Shown: positions 20,060 through 31,684 of the stretch, one piece after another
How the letters are laid out: every line of letters starts with the position of its first letter
Numbering within the stretch: the first letter of the stretch is position 1
From: Rhizobium leguminosarum
GTDB taxonomy: Bacteria > Pseudomonadota > Alphaproteobacteria > Rhizobiales > Rhizobiaceae
Assembly: GCF_001652265.1 (NCBI RefSeq)
Contig: NZ_LWBS01000198.1
Location: 24,622-88,621, forward strand
DNA: 64,000 nucleotides
Reading direction: 5' to 3'
Notes under the pieces: generated by a model
What the model saw: the letters and a program-made list of their open reading frames with translations, nothing else
What the model was told of the DNA's origin: nothing
Database searches by the model: none
Made by a program: the position numbers and the translations under genes

Positions 20060-21280
20060 TTACAGCCCCATTCCCAGAATCTTGCCGACGGTGAAGATAT
20101 CCTTGTCGCCGCGGCCGGAGAGGTTCATCAGGATGATCTCGTCCTTGCCCATCGTCGGTGCGCGCTTGATGACCTCGGCAATCGCATGCGAAGGCTCGAG
20201 CGCCGGGATGATGCCTTCGAGGCGAGTCAGGGTCTGGAAAGCCTCGAGCGCTTCGTGATCCATGATCGGCACATAGTCGACGCGGCCGGTATCGTTCAGC
20301 CAGGAATGTTCGGGGCCGATGCCGGGATAATCGAGGCCGGCCGAAATCGAATGGCCTTCCTTGATCTGGCCGTCACCATCCTGCAACAGATAGGTGCGAT
20401 TGCCGTGCAGCACGCCCGGCGAACCGGCGGTGATCGAGGCGCAATGTTCGTCGCCCTGCAGACCCTTGCCGCCGGCTTCGACGCCGACGATCTTGACAGA
20501 GGGATCATCCAGGAAAGGATGGAAAATGCCGATGGCGTTCGAGCCGCCGCCGACGGCAGCGATGACCAGATCCGGAAGACGGCCTTCGGCTGCCAGCATC
20601 TGCTCCTTCGCTTCGATGCCGATCACCGATTGGAAATCGCGGACCATCTCAGGATAGGGATGCGGGCCGGCTGCCGTTCCAATCAGGTAATAGGTATCCT
20701 CGACATTGGTGACCCAGTCGCGAAGCGCTTCGTTCATGGCGTCCTTCAGCGTGCCGCTGCCTGCCGTGACCGGTTTGACTTCCGCGCCGAGCAGCTTCAT
20801 GCGGAAAACATTCGGGGCCTGACGCTCGACGTCGGTGGCGCCCATATAGACGACGCAGGGAAGGCCAAAGCGCGCGGCAACGGTCGCGGAGGCGACGCCG
20901 TGCTGGCCGGCGCCGGTTTCGGCGATGATGCGGGTCTTGCCCATGCGCTTGGCGAGCAGGATCTGGCCGATGCAGTTGTTGATCTTGTGCGAGCCGGTGT
21001 GGTTCAGCTCCTCGCGCTTGAAATAGATCTTTGCGCCACCGAGTTCGGCCGTCAGCCGCTCGGCGAAATAGAGCGGGCTCGGGCGGCCGATATAATGCGC
21101 GCCGAGATGCTTCAATTCGGCCTGGAATGCCGGATCGTTCTTTGCCCTGTTCCACTCGTCCTGCAGGTCGAGGATCAGCGGCATCAGCGTTTCGGCCACG
21201 AAACGACCGCCATAAATGCCGAAACGGCCATCTTCATCGGGGCCGGAACGGAAGGAATTCGGTTTAGGCGTCTCGTTCAC
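20060..21280 (-). CDS. trpB: Tryptophan synthase beta subunit
   Basis: A PLP enzyme that joins indole and serine to make tryptophan; 406 residues. The PLP lysine lies in [10 protein letters not shown], and the cofactor phosphate loop GGGSNAIG is clear. The GTG at 21280 is chosen because it has an AGGGAG ribosome site at the right distance; the site is formed by the last codons of trpF, whose stop ends two bases before the start. Confidence 0.97.
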   Translation of the reverse strand: MNETPKPNSFRSGPDEDGRFGIYGGRFVAETLMPLILDLQDEWNRAKNDPAFQAELKHLGAHYIGRPSPLYFAERLTAELGGAKIYFKREELNHTGSHKINNCIGQILLAKRMGKTRIIAETGAGQHGVASATVAARFGLPCVVYMGATDVERQAPNVFRMKLLGAEVKPVTAGSGTLKDAMNEALRDWVTNVEDTYYLIGTAAGPHPYPEMVRDFQSVIGIEAKEQMLAAEGRLPDLVIAAVGGGSNAIGIFHPFLDDPSVKIVGVEAGGKGLQGDEHCASITAGSPGVLHGNRTYLLQDGDGQIKEGHSISAGLDYPGIGPEHSWLNDTGRVDYVPIMDHEALEAFQTLTRLEGIIPALEPSHAIAEVIKRAPTMGKDEIILMNLSGRGDKDIFTVGKILGMGL

Positions 21281-21282
21281 TC

Positions 21283-21951
21283 TCAACTCCCTGAGGCCAT
21301 GACAGGCGCATTCGCCTTTTCGACCGCGTCAAAAAATTCATCGATCTTCGCGACGCTCTTCACGCCAGGCGCAGTTTCGACTCCCGAGGAGACGTCGATA
21401 CCCGGTGCCTTGGTGATGAAAAGCGCCTCGGCGACATTGTCCTTGTTCAGCCCGCCGGAAAGCATGTAGTCGACGCTGCCGTCAAGCCAGCTGAGAAGGC
21501 TCCAATCGAAGGAAATACCGTTGCCGCCAGGCAGTTCCGAACCCTTCGGCGCTTTGGCGTCGAAAAGAAAACGGTCGGCGATGCCGATATAGGCCTCGAC
21601 GCGCTTCAGGTCGTCTGCCGTGCGTACCGAAAAGGCCTTCATCACAGGCAGACCATAGAGCGCCTTTATGGTCAGCACATGTTCGGGGCTCTCATTGCCG
21701 TGAAGCTGGAGCATATCCGGCTTCAACAACGATACGATCTCATCGAGTTCGTCATTGGTCGGATCGACGACGACGGCGACGATTTTGGCCTTGCCACGCG
21801 CAGGTTCGGCAAGTTTTGCCGCCAGGTCAGGCTCGATATAGCGTGGGCTCTTTTCGAAGAAGATGAAACCGATATGGGTCGCGCCGCGCTTCAGCGCGCG
21901 ATCGACAGCGTCAGGCGTCTTCAAGCCACAGATCTTGATATCCGGTCTCAT
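21283..21951 (-). CDS. trpF: Phosphoribosylanthranilate isomerase
   Basis: Catalyses the Amadori rearrangement of phosphoribosylanthranilate to CdRP in tryptophan synthesis. The protein is 222 residues from the ATG at 21951, with the family start DIKICGLKT, the motif [10 protein letters not shown] and the C-terminal IDVSSGVET phosphate site. A GTG at 22005 would add 18 residues without a visible ribosome site. It is the first gene of the trpFBA-accD-folC operon. trpE, trpD and trpC are elsewhere, as is usual in Rhizobiales. Confidence 0.95.
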   Translation of the reverse strand: MRPDIKICGLKTPDAVDRALKRGATHIGFIFFEKSPRYIEPDLAAKLAEPARGKAKIVAVVVDPTNDELDEIVSLLKPDMLQLHGNESPEHVLTIKALYGLPVMKAFSVRTADDLKRVEAYIGIADRFLFDAKAPKGSELPGGNGISFDWSLLSWLDGSVDYMLSGGLNKDNVAEALFITKAPGIDVSSGVETAPGVKSVAKIDEFFDAVEKANAPVMASGS

Positions 21952-22026
21952 GGCAGCGAAGTGACACGAAATGCGGAAAGAGTCGAGCCAATTTGCGACG
22001 GACACTGAATTTAGCGCGGCTCTCGG

Positions 22027-22130
22027 CTAGAGCGCTGCACGTCCAAAGGAGGCGCCAAGGACGCTCTATCACTTTAAATCTGCGCATAATGCTTTTCCGA
22101 AAAATCGATTCCGATTTTCGGGGTTACGCG
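22027..22130. repeat. Palindromic intergenic repeat, diverged two-hairpin type
   Basis: A first hairpin closes with AGAGCG...GTCC / GGACGCTCT (22029-22067). A second closes with CCGAAAA / TTTTCGG (22097-22121). It fills the gap between the trpF start and the end of the ygjP-like gene. The CCGAAAA/TTTTCGG arm also occurs at 52071-52094. Likely a member of the rhizobial palindromic repeat families. Confidence 0.65.
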
Positions 22131-22889
22131 CTAGTCGAAATCGATGGCATGCAACTGGCTGCCATGCCGCTTGAGCCAGGACTTCGCTTCCTCCATACCG
22201 GGGCAAAGCTTACGGCAGAGGGCCCAGAAGTGCGGGCCGTGGTTCATTTCCTTGAGGTGTGCGACCTCATGGGCGGCGAGATAATCGATCACCGACGGCG
22301 GCGCCATGACGATACGCCAGGAAAAGCTCAGATTTCCCTCAGACGAACAGGAGCCCCAGCGGCTACGGGTATCCTTCATCGAGATCGAACGGATCGGCGC
22401 CCGGATCGTTGCGGCATGCATCGTCGCCAGTCTTGCGAGATCGGCGCGCGCCTCCTTCTTGAGAAAGGCCGCAATGCGCCGTCCGACATGTTCCGGCATG
22501 CCGCTGACGCGCAACACCGGGATGCCGTCCATGGAAACCGCCTCCGTCAGCCCGCGCAAGCTGCCGCTATGCTGGATGCGATGGGAAACGCCGCGAAGGA
22601 GGATTTCGCCGCCGTCACGCAGACCGGTATCGGTCGAAAACTTGGCAAGCTTGGTGAGCAGCCACCTCTGGTGACGATCGAGAAAGGCATTGACCTCACG
22701 CGCCGCAAGGCCTTTCGGCACCGTCATCTTCAAGGCGCGGCCACCCGGTTCGATACGCAGCGTGATGCGTGTCGCCCGGTCATGCTGCTTGATCGTCAGC
22801 GGCATGAGCCGGCCGGCGACATCGAGCGTCCGCATTTCGGGCGGAGCCGGCTTTCGCGCCTTCGACCTTGTTTTCAGAAGCGAGAACAT
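22131..22889 (-). CDS. YgjP-like (DUF45) metallopeptidase-fold protein
   Basis: A 252-residue protein with the zinc motif HEVAHLKEMNH near residue 207 and the downstream PGMEEAKSWLKRHG typical of the YgjP/WLM metallopeptidase-like family. The central TRSRWGSCSSEGNLSFSWR stretch is also a family hallmark. The cellular substrate is not known from sequence. The start at 22889 has only a weak ribosome site. Single gene, minus strand, flanked by a repeat and a terminator. Confidence 0.85.
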   Translation of the reverse strand: MFSLLKTRSKARKPAPPEMRTLDVAGRLMPLTIKQHDRATRITLRIEPGGRALKMTVPKGLAAREVNAFLDRHQRWLLTKLAKFSTDTGLRDGGEILLRGVSHRIQHSGSLRGLTEAVSMDGIPVLRVSGMPEHVGRRIAAFLKKEARADLARLATMHAATIRAPIRSISMKDTRSRWGSCSSEGNLSFSWRIVMAPPSVIDYLAAHEVAHLKEMNHGPHFWALCRKLCPGMEEAKSWLKRHGSQLHAIDFD

Positions 22890-22948
22890 GCGTGTTTTCT
22901 ATACGATTCGCCGGCAAATCTAAATGATCGCCAGAAGGGCAGACATGG

Positions 22949-22974
22949 AAAAACCGGCATCGCGAGATGCCGGT
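22949..22974 (-). terminator. Rho-independent terminator after the DUF2852 gene
   Basis: On the minus strand the stem ACCGGCAT / ATGCCGGT with a six-base loop is followed by a T-run. It lies 23 bases after the stop of the DUF2852 gene. Confidence 0.85.
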
Positions 22975-22996
22975 CATCAATTCATCGTTCAGGCGT

Positions 22997-23431
22997 TTAC
23001 GGCGTCTGGTATTCAGCGACCGGGCCGTTGTCATCGCGCTTGGCGTTCCTGCGGTCACGCATGAAGCGGTCGAACTCTTCCTGATCCTTGGCGCGGCGGA
23101 GCTCGCGCAGATAGGAGTCGAATTCCTCGCGCATTTCGTCAAGCTTGCGGCGCTCTTCCTCCATCCGGTCGAGTTCGGCCTTGCGCCAGTCGTCGAAGGC
23201 GACGTTGCCGGTCGAGAAGTGCGGGCGGTGACGGCCATGCGGGCGGCGGCAGGAGGCAAAGAAGCCATCGGTCGCCTGGTTGACGTCACGCTTGAAGCCG
23301 CGCAGACGCTCGCCGAAGATGATGTAGGCAAGCATGGCAAGACCCAGAGGCCAGAAAACCATGAAGCCGAGAATCATCAGGGCAATGGTAGCCGGAGTCC
23401 AATCCGGTCGAAGCAATGCTGACTGGTTCAT
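22997..23431 (-). CDS. DUF2852 family membrane protein
   Basis: A 144-residue protein. One long hydrophobic segment lies at about residues 13-40 (ATIALMILGFMVFWPLGLAML). It is followed by a short basic region and a charged, probably coiled-coil tail rich in Glu, Arg and Lys (residues 85-130). This shape matches the DUF2852 family found in alphaproteobacteria. The function is unknown; the layout suggests a small inner-membrane protein with a cytosolic helical tail. Confidence 0.8.
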   Translation of the reverse strand: MNQSALLRPDWTPATIALMILGFMVFWPLGLAMLAYIIFGERLRGFKRDVNQATDGFFASCRRPHGRHRPHFSTGNVAFDDWRKAELDRMEEERRKLDEMREEFDSYLRELRRAKDQEEFDRFMRDRRNAKRDDNGPVAEYQTP

Positions 23432-23576
23432 CGTGCGGGTATCCCTCGCTTTCCGCGCCCGGCAGGATACCGAACGCTGAAATCGATGTGGTTACCGCAA
23501 TAACCGCCTTCAAGACGATTGCCCGCGAAATCGGACAAGACCTTGAATCCGTTTTGCTAATTCAGCTATCCCTGAT

Positions 23577-24854
23577 TTAGCCTGCCCGGCCGCCCTTGAT
23601 GACACGCGGGAGCGGAGGCTTGACGGCAGAACGGGAATGCCGGTGGACGAAATTGATGATGCGCGGCGCGATCTCGCGGCGGAAACGCGAGCCGTTGAAA
23701 ACACCATAATGGCCGACATCCGGCTGAAGATAATGCATGCGCATGTCTCCGGGAATGTTCACGCAGATGGTCTGCGCCGCCATTGTCTGGCCGACCCCTG
23801 AGATATCGTCATTCTCGCCTTCGACGGTCAGCAGCGCCACATTGCGAATTGCCGCCGGATCGACGCGTTTGCCGCGATGCATCAGTTCGCCCTTCGGCAG
23901 CGAATGCTTGATGAAGACCTCCTCCACCGTCTGCAAATAGAATTCGGCGGTCAGATCCATGACGGCGAGATATTCGTCGTAGAAATCGCGATGTCTTTCC
24001 GGCTCGCCGTCGTTCTTCACGAGATGCATGAAGAATTCCTTGTGCGCGACGAGGTGGCGATCAAGATTCATCGACATGAAGCCCGAAAGCTGCAGAAACC
24101 CTGGGTAGACCGGGCGCATGAAACCCGGCTGCGGCCAGGGCACGTTCATGATGACATTGTCGGAGAACCACTGCAGCGACCGCTCCTGGGCGAGCTTGTT
24201 GACCGCCGTCGGGTTGATGCGCGTATCGATCGGGCCGCCCATCAGCGTCATCGACGCCGGCGAAAGCGGATCCCTGGCCTCTTCCATCACCGCAGCGGCT
24301 GCCAGCACCGGAACGGAAGGCTGACAGACGGCGATGACATGGGTGTCGTGACCGAGGAAATGCAGCATCTCGATGACGTAGTCGACGTAGTCGTCGAAAT
24401 CGAACGTGCCTTCCGTCATCGGCACCATGCGGGCGTCGATCCAGTCGGTGATGTAGATATCGGCACTCGGCAGCAGCGCCTCTACCGTGCCGCGCAGCAG
24501 CGTGGCATAGTGGCCGGACATCGGCGCGACGATCAGAATGCGCGGATCATTGCCGCGGGCGGCTGGAACACTGCGGGCGAAATGCAGGAGATTGCAGAAG
24601 GGTCGCGACCAGACAACCTCTTCGCGGACGGACACCGTCCGGTCACCGATCGTCGTCTGCTTCAGTCCGAATTCCGGTTTGCCGTAGCGGCGCGTCGTGC
24701 GTTCGAACATTTCGAGGCTTGCCGCCATCGTTCGGCCGAACGGTGTGTGGGAGAAGGGGTTCAGCGGATTGGCATAGGCAAATCGCATGATATCGGCCGC
24801 GGCGCGAAACGGCGCCATGGCGGCATGGTTCAATTCATAAAGCTGATAAAACAT
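23577..24854 (-). CDS. phaZ: Intracellular polyhydroxyalkanoate depolymerase
   Basis: Degrades stored poly-3-hydroxybutyrate granules. The 425-residue alpha/beta-hydrolase has a Cys-containing nucleophile elbow, VCQPSVPVLAAA near residue 180, characteristic of intracellular PHB depolymerases, plus TLMGGPIDTRINPT and a C-terminal catalytic His region at VGHYGVFNGSRFR. The ATG at 24854 is preferred to the GTG four codons upstream because an AAGGTGG ribosome site is correctly spaced from it. Monocistronic. Confidence 0.92.
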   Translation of the reverse strand: MFYQLYELNHAAMAPFRAAADIMRFAYANPLNPFSHTPFGRTMAASLEMFERTTRRYGKPEFGLKQTTIGDRTVSVREEVVWSRPFCNLLHFARSVPAARGNDPRILIVAPMSGHYATLLRGTVEALLPSADIYITDWIDARMVPMTEGTFDFDDYVDYVIEMLHFLGHDTHVIAVCQPSVPVLAAAAVMEEARDPLSPASMTLMGGPIDTRINPTAVNKLAQERSLQWFSDNVIMNVPWPQPGFMRPVYPGFLQLSGFMSMNLDRHLVAHKEFFMHLVKNDGEPERHRDFYDEYLAVMDLTAEFYLQTVEEVFIKHSLPKGELMHRGKRVDPAAIRNVALLTVEGENDDISGVGQTMAAQTICVNIPGDMRMHYLQPDVGHYGVFNGSRFRREIAPRIINFVHRHSRSAVKPPLPRVIKGGRAG

Positions 24855-24981
24855 GGAAGGCGCCACCTTTCTCTATCGAAAAGATGACACCGATTGAGAA
24901 GTATCGACTCTTTTCGTAACGCGGGCACGTAACTCAGACTAACAGGTTTTTGTTGCACAGCAACATTGACGCACCAAACCC

Positions 24982-25014
24982 ACACAAGAAATGCCGGAGA
25001 ATTGATCTCCGGCA
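24982..25014 (-). terminator. Rho-independent terminator after the FAH-family gene
   Basis: A 10-base-pair stem ATGCCGGAGA / TCTCCGGCAT with a five-base loop, followed on the minus strand by TTTCTTGT. It lies about 45 bases beyond the stop at 25059. Confidence 0.82.
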
Positions 25015-25058
25015 TCATAATCGACCTGAAAACTTAAGTTTCTCAACAGGAAGCGTCG

Positions 25059-25901
25059 TTAACGATCCGTTACAAAGGTCTGCTTCTGCGTGCCGAGACC
25101 TTCGATGCCGAGCTCGACCATGTCGCCGTTCTTGAGATAGCGCGGCGGCATGAGGCCCATGCCGACGCCCGGAGGCGTGCCGGTGGAGATCACGTCGCCG
25201 GGATGCAGCGACATGAACTGGCTGAGGTAGGAGACGAGGAAGGCAACCCCGTAAACCATCGTTTTCGACGAGCCGTTCTGCATCTTCTGGCCGTTGACCG
25301 TCAGCCACATGCCGAGGTTCTGCGGTTCGGGAATTTCATCCCTGGTCACGAGCCAGGGGCCGATCGGGCCAAAAGTGTCGCAGGATTTGCCCTTGGTCCA
25401 CTGACCGGACCGCTCGGTCTGGAAAGCGCGCTCGGAAACGTCATTGGAGACGCAATAACCGGCGACATAATCCAGCGCTTCGGCTTCCGTCACATATTTG
25501 GCAGTTTTGCCGATGACGACGCCGAGTTCGACTTCCCAATCGGTCTTTTCCGAACCGCGGGGAATGACGACATTGTCGTTCGGCCCGACGATTGCGGATG
25601 TTGCTTTCATGAAGATGATCGGCTCGGGCGGCACGGTCGCACCGGTTTCGGCAGCATGATCCGAAAAATTCAAGCCGATGCAGATGAACTTGCCAGTGCC
25701 CGCGACGCAGGCGCCAATGCGGCCGGGTGCGATTTCCGGAAGGCTCTTCGGATCGATTGCCGCTATCTTTGCAAGGCCTGTCGGTGTGATCGCTTCACCG
25801 CCGATATCGGCGACATGACCGGAGAGATCGCGGATCTTGCCGTCGGCATCGAGAAGTGCGGGTTTTTCACTGCCTGCTTCGCCAACACGCATCAGCTTCA
25901 T
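25059..25901 (-). CDS. Fumarylacetoacetate hydrolase family protein
   Basis: A 280-residue FAH-fold enzyme that acts on beta-diketo or related acids. Metal-ligand and core motifs are visible: GLNFSDHAAETG, EVELGVVIGK, YCVSNDVSERAFQ and the C-terminal GDVISTGTPPGVGMG. Close relatives are annotated as ureidoglycolate lyase or 2,4-diketo-3-deoxy-L-fuconate hydrolase, and the substrate cannot be decided here. The ATG at 25901 follows a strong GAGGAGGAA ribosome site. It stands alone, with no pathway genes beside it. Confidence 0.85.
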   Translation of the reverse strand: MKLMRVGEAGSEKPALLDADGKIRDLSGHVADIGGEAITPTGLAKIAAIDPKSLPEIAPGRIGACVAGTGKFICIGLNFSDHAAETGATVPPEPIIFMKATSAIVGPNDNVVIPRGSEKTDWEVELGVVIGKTAKYVTEAEALDYVAGYCVSNDVSERAFQTERSGQWTKGKSCDTFGPIGPWLVTRDEIPEPQNLGMWLTVNGQKMQNGSSKTMVYGVAFLVSYLSQFMSLHPGDVISTGTPPGVGMGLMPPRYLKNGDMVELGIEGLGTQKQTFVTDR

Positions 25902-26044
25902 GGAATTCCTCCTCATCGAAAACGGATTTGCAACCACCTATGAACGAATTATTCATCGGTGTCATTACGGCATTGCCGGGAAGCGGTACGGCTTTTCTGC
26001 GATCTGGGTGATTTCTGCCGAAAACTGCCCCGTATCTTTCGGCA

Positions 26045-27004
26045 TCATGCTCCGAAAATTTCCGCTAGATCAGGGCCGACGGGAACGATCTTCGTCGGAT
26101 TGAGACTTTCGATCGAATAGTAGCCGCGCTTGATGTGATCGAGGTTCACCGTTTCACCGATGCCCGGCCAATCCAGCATGCGACGGCAGAAGGCGCGCAG
26201 ATTGGCATAGTCGGAAAGCCGGCGCAGATTGCATTTGAAGATGCCATGATAGGCGACGTCGAAGCGCACCAGCGTTACAAAAAGCCGGATATCGCTCTCG
26301 GTGGGATGATCGGCGAAGAGAAAAGACCGGCCCTCGAACTGCTGCTCGACCCAGTCGAGGCAGGAAAAGACATCGGCAAAGGCTTCTTCGTAGGCGATCT
26401 GCGTGGTGGCGAAACCGGCGCGATAGACACCGTTGTTGAGATCAGGATAAATGCGATCGTTGAAAGCATCGATCTCGGTGCGTCTCTGCGCCGGGTAAAG
26501 ATCGATCGGATTTTTTGCCAGACCGCCGAAGCCGCTGTTCAGCATACGCAGGATATCGGCGGATTCATTGTTGACGACGGTCTTTCTCTGCTTGTCCCAG
26601 AGAACCGGCACGGTGGCCCGGCCGGTGAAATCCGGCGCCGCCCCGGTATAGATTTCATGCATATAGGTCACGCCGTTGACGTGATCCTCCGTCGCGCCGG
26701 GATAATCACCGAAGCGCCAGCCCTGCTTGCTCAGCAGCGGTTCGACGACCGAGACGGAGATGACGTCTTCCAGGCCCTTGAGCTTGCGGCCGATCAGGGT
26801 GCGCGAGGCCCAAGGGCAGATATAGGCTACATAGAGATGGTAACGGCCGGCGTTGGCTTCAAAGCCGGCTTCGCCGGTCGGCCCGGCGCTGCCATCCGGG
26901 GTCACCCAATTGCGGAAACTCGACGTCTGGCGGACGAAGCCGCCCTTTTCGTCCTTTGCCTGAACGGGCTGCCAGTCTTCCGTCCATTTTCCGTTCACCA
27001 GCAT
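26045..27004 (-). CDS. Glutathionyl-hydroquinone reductase (Xi-class GST)
   Basis: A 319-residue Xi-class glutathione transferase similar to YqjG/EcM4. It reduces glutathionyl-hydroquinones using the catalytic Cys in YICPWASRT. The N-terminal part before the thioredoxin-like domain (VTPDGSAGPTGEAGF) and the motif VPVLWDKQRKTVVNNESADILRM are family features. The ATG at 27004 has a GGGGAG ribosome site; upstream starts lack one. Monocistronic, probably in quinone or lignin-type compound detoxification. Confidence 0.92.
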   Translation of the reverse strand: MLVNGKWTEDWQPVQAKDEKGGFVRQTSSFRNWVTPDGSAGPTGEAGFEANAGRYHLYVAYICPWASRTLIGRKLKGLEDVISVSVVEPLLSKQGWRFGDYPGATEDHVNGVTYMHEIYTGAAPDFTGRATVPVLWDKQRKTVVNNESADILRMLNSGFGGLAKNPIDLYPAQRRTEIDAFNDRIYPDLNNGVYRAGFATTQIAYEEAFADVFSCLDWVEQQFEGRSFLFADHPTESDIRLFVTLVRFDVAYHGIFKCNLRRLSDYANLRAFCRRMLDWPGIGETVNLDHIKRGYYSIESLNPTKIVPVGPDLAEIFGA

Positions 27005-27174
27005 GCGCAACTCCCCGATCGATTGACTAAACGGTTTATTATCCTGCTTCGACGCCAACGTGAGGCCGCTTTTATGGAGACAGTCTGTACACCCCAACTG
27101 CGACGATGCTGCGCTTGCCAAGCCGGTGAAGCAGGAAATATGTCTTTGCTATACAAAATGACGTGGAGTTCGAA

Positions 27175-27459
27175 ATGCATCTCTCGAAAGCCGTCGTGCC
27201 GACCGAACATGCAAGCCGCTACCTGCAGCAGCTCTGCAAACACTGGAGCCACAAGTTCAGCGTCGATTTTGATCCTCTGAAGGGCCGGGTGCCGTTCAGC
27301 GATACGGCCGAGGTGACGTTTGCGGCCGACGATGCGACGCTGACCATGACACTTTCCGTCGCGGATCCCTCGCAAGAGGAAAGGATGCAGCACGTCATCG
27401 ACGATCATCTGAAGCGCTTCGCCTTCCGCGAAGAACTCGACATCGTCTGGACGGACTGA
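27175..27459 (+). CDS. DUF2218 family protein
   Basis: A small soluble protein of 94 residues with the family pattern TEHASRYLQQLCKHWSHK near the start and a C-terminal HLKRFAFREELDIVW. DUF2218 members are often found near siderophore or metal-related genes, but no such gene is adjacent here. The function is unknown. The ATG at 27175 has a TGGAG ribosome site six bases upstream; a GTG at 27163 is less likely. Confidence 0.82.
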   Translation: MHLSKAVVPTEHASRYLQQLCKHWSHKFSVDFDPLKGRVPFSDTAEVTFAADDATLTMTLSVADPSQEERMQHVIDDHLKRFAFREELDIVWTD

Positions 27460-27504
27460 GCCCATCCCCGATCCAAATATTCTGCCCCGAACCCTGGAAC
27501 AAGC

Positions 27505-28104
27505 ATGACGAAGAGCAATAACCGCGAATCCGACTATCCGATCGATCCGATGTTTCTCGATCGCTGGTCGCCCCGCGCCTTCACCGGCGAAATCATCGAG
27601 GAAGCACAGCTGCTCAGCCTGCTCGACGCCGCCCATTGGGCACCGTCCTCTTCCAACCAGCAGCCCTGGCGCTTCATCTATGCGCTCAAGGGCTCGGAGC
27701 ATTGGGAGAAATTCGTCGCGTTGCTCGTCGACGCCAACCAGGAATGGGCAAAGAACGCATCGGCGCTGATCTTCGTCGTATCGCGGGCCTTCACCGGGAC
27801 TGCCGGCTCGGCTGAGGAAAAGCCGAGCTACACCCATTCCTTCGATGCCGGTGCGGCATGGGGGTATCTGGCGCTGCAGGCGCGCCTCTCCGGCCTTTAC
27901 GCCCATGGCATGGGCGGCATCAAGCATGAGGAGATCAGGACGGCGTTCGCTATTCCGGAGGGTTACCGTGTCGAAGCCGGCATCGCCGTCGGTCATCTGG
28001 CCGACAAGAGCGTCCTTTCCGAGCGCTATCAGGCGCGCGAATTCCCGAGCCAGCGAAAACCGCTCTCCGAGCTCGCCTTTAACGGCCGTTTCGTCGTGAA
28101 CTGA
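27505..28104 (+). CDS. Nitroreductase family protein
   Basis: A 199-residue FMN-dependent oxidoreductase of the nitroreductase superfamily. The phosphate-binding N-terminal motif RWSPRAFTG and the flavin-contacting APSSSNQQPWRF are intact, and a GMGGIKHEEIR segment follows near residue 140. The electron acceptor cannot be predicted. It starts 45 bases after the DUF2218 gene on the same strand and ends at a terminator shared with gyrB. Confidence 0.88.
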   Translation: MTKSNNRESDYPIDPMFLDRWSPRAFTGEIIEEAQLLSLLDAAHWAPSSSNQQPWRFIYALKGSEHWEKFVALLVDANQEWAKNASALIFVVSRAFTGTAGSAEEKPSYTHSFDAGAAWGYLALQARLSGLYAHGMGGIKHEEIRTAFAIPEGYRVEAGIAVGHLADKSVLSERYQAREFPSQRKPLSELAFNGRFVVN

Positions 28105-28120
28105 GCAAATATCAAAACAG

Positions 28121-28158
28121 CGAAAACCCCGCCATCCTGCGACCGCGGGGCTTTCTAT
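28121..28158. terminator. Terminator between convergent nitroreductase gene and gyrB
   Basis: The stem CCCCGC / GCGGGG with a 12-base loop, flanked by an A-run on the left and CTTTCTATT on the right. Placed between convergent stops. The stem is short. Confidence 0.62.
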
Positions 28159-28172
28159 TGAAGAGATATCGA

Positions 28173-30743
<2,571 letters not shown>

Positions 30744-31121
30744 TTATGACGCTTTTCCGTCGCCTTTGCCGTCATTTTCGAGAAGAGCCGATAGCCGGCC
30801 TATCTCGGCGCTGTCAAGGCTGCGGATTCGCCGCGCCAGCCGGTTGGCAAATTCGGTATATTCGGGGGGCAGGCCGGAGGTGTCGATCACGACGCGTGGG
30901 TCGGACGAACGGGCGAGCAGGAACAATTCCTCGGCCTCGTCCCAGATGATGTTGAAATAACCGGCGATGCGCTGCAGCAGATCAAATGTCGGCAGCCCAC
31001 GCTTTCCATGTTCGAGCGCCGAGAGATAGGCAGGAGAGACATTCAGGGCCTCCGCCATCTCCTTCTGCGAGACACCCTTGCGCGCTCTCAGCCTGCGAAC
31101 CGCCTCTCCGAAGGGTGTCAT
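30744..31121 (-). CDS. XRE-family helix-turn-helix regulator
   Basis: A 125-residue protein. The N-terminal XRE domain (residues 5-60) has a clear helix-turn-helix in KGVSQKEMAEALNVSPAYLSALEHGKRG. A 50-residue C-terminal part ends in a charged tail and may mediate dimerisation. Targets are unknown. It overlaps the upstream Smr-domain gene by four bases (31118-31121) and is the last gene of a tim44-mltA-smr-xre run. Confidence 0.9.
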   Translation of the reverse strand: MTPFGEAVRRLRARKGVSQKEMAEALNVSPAYLSALEHGKRGLPTFDLLQRIAGYFNIIWDEAEELFLLARSSDPRVVIDTSGLPPEYTEFANRLARRIRSLDSAEIGRLSALLENDGKGDGKAS

Positions 31122-31684
31122 GGCCTTTCCCCATGCCGCCGCGACAGGCGAATGTAGAGCGCGCCTTCACCGCCATGATGCTGTGCGGCCGACTCATAGG
31201 AGGAGATCAGGTAGCGGAATTCCGGCTTCGAGAACCAGAGAGGCACGGCCCGCTTCAGCGCGCCCTCGCTGCCCATAGAACTGCCCTTGCCCGTAATGAC
31301 CAGCACATGGCGCATGCCGCGCTCATGGGCGCGGATCAGGAAATCGAGAAGGATGGCATGGGCCTCGCTCTGCACCAGCCCGTGCAGGTCGATCCGCGCT
31401 TCGAGCGCCAGCCGGCCCTTGGCGATCTTACGCTTGACCGGCTTTTCCAGCGGATGATGCACCCCGGCCGATGGCTTCGCCGTTGACGGTGCTGTCGGCT
31501 GCAGCGGCGTGGGCGTGGCGGGCGTCTGCTTTTCCTGCTCCCGTTCGGCCGCCGCTTCGGCTTCGGCAAGAAAGGCATCGAGTTCGGTCAACGCCCCCGC
31601 CTTACCGGGCATCGGCCGCGTGCTGCGGGCAACCTTGCCCCAGAGGATCCTCTCATCCGCGCTCAACTTGCGATCCCTGGCCAT
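31118..31684 (-). CDS. Smr/MutS2-domain protein
   Basis: A 188-residue protein with a low-complexity Pro/Ala/Thr linker (about residues 50-80) and a C-terminal Smr domain. The Smr motifs are ARIDLHGLVQSEAHAIL and VLVITGKGSSMGSEGALKRAVPLW. Smr domains bind or nick nucleic acid; in other bacteria they act on stalled ribosomes and mRNA or in recombination. Which applies here is open. It overlaps mltA and the XRE gene at its ends. Confidence 0.9.
   Translation of the reverse strand: MARDRKLSADERILWGKVARSTRPMPGKAGALTELDAFLAEAEAAAEREQEKQTPATPTPLQPTAPSTAKPSAGVHHPLEKPVKRKIAKGRLALEARIDLHGLVQSEAHAILLDFLIRAHERGMRHVLVITGKGSSMGSEGALKRAVPLWFSKPEFRYLISSYESAAQHHGGEGALYIRLSRRHGERP

Noticed and set aside
19208..21469. 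Long plus-strand open frame of about 750 codons over the trp genes
   Set aside because: It is the antisense shadow of trpA, trpB and trpF, whose protein motifs are unmistakable; its translation is Arg/His/Gly-rich without any domain.
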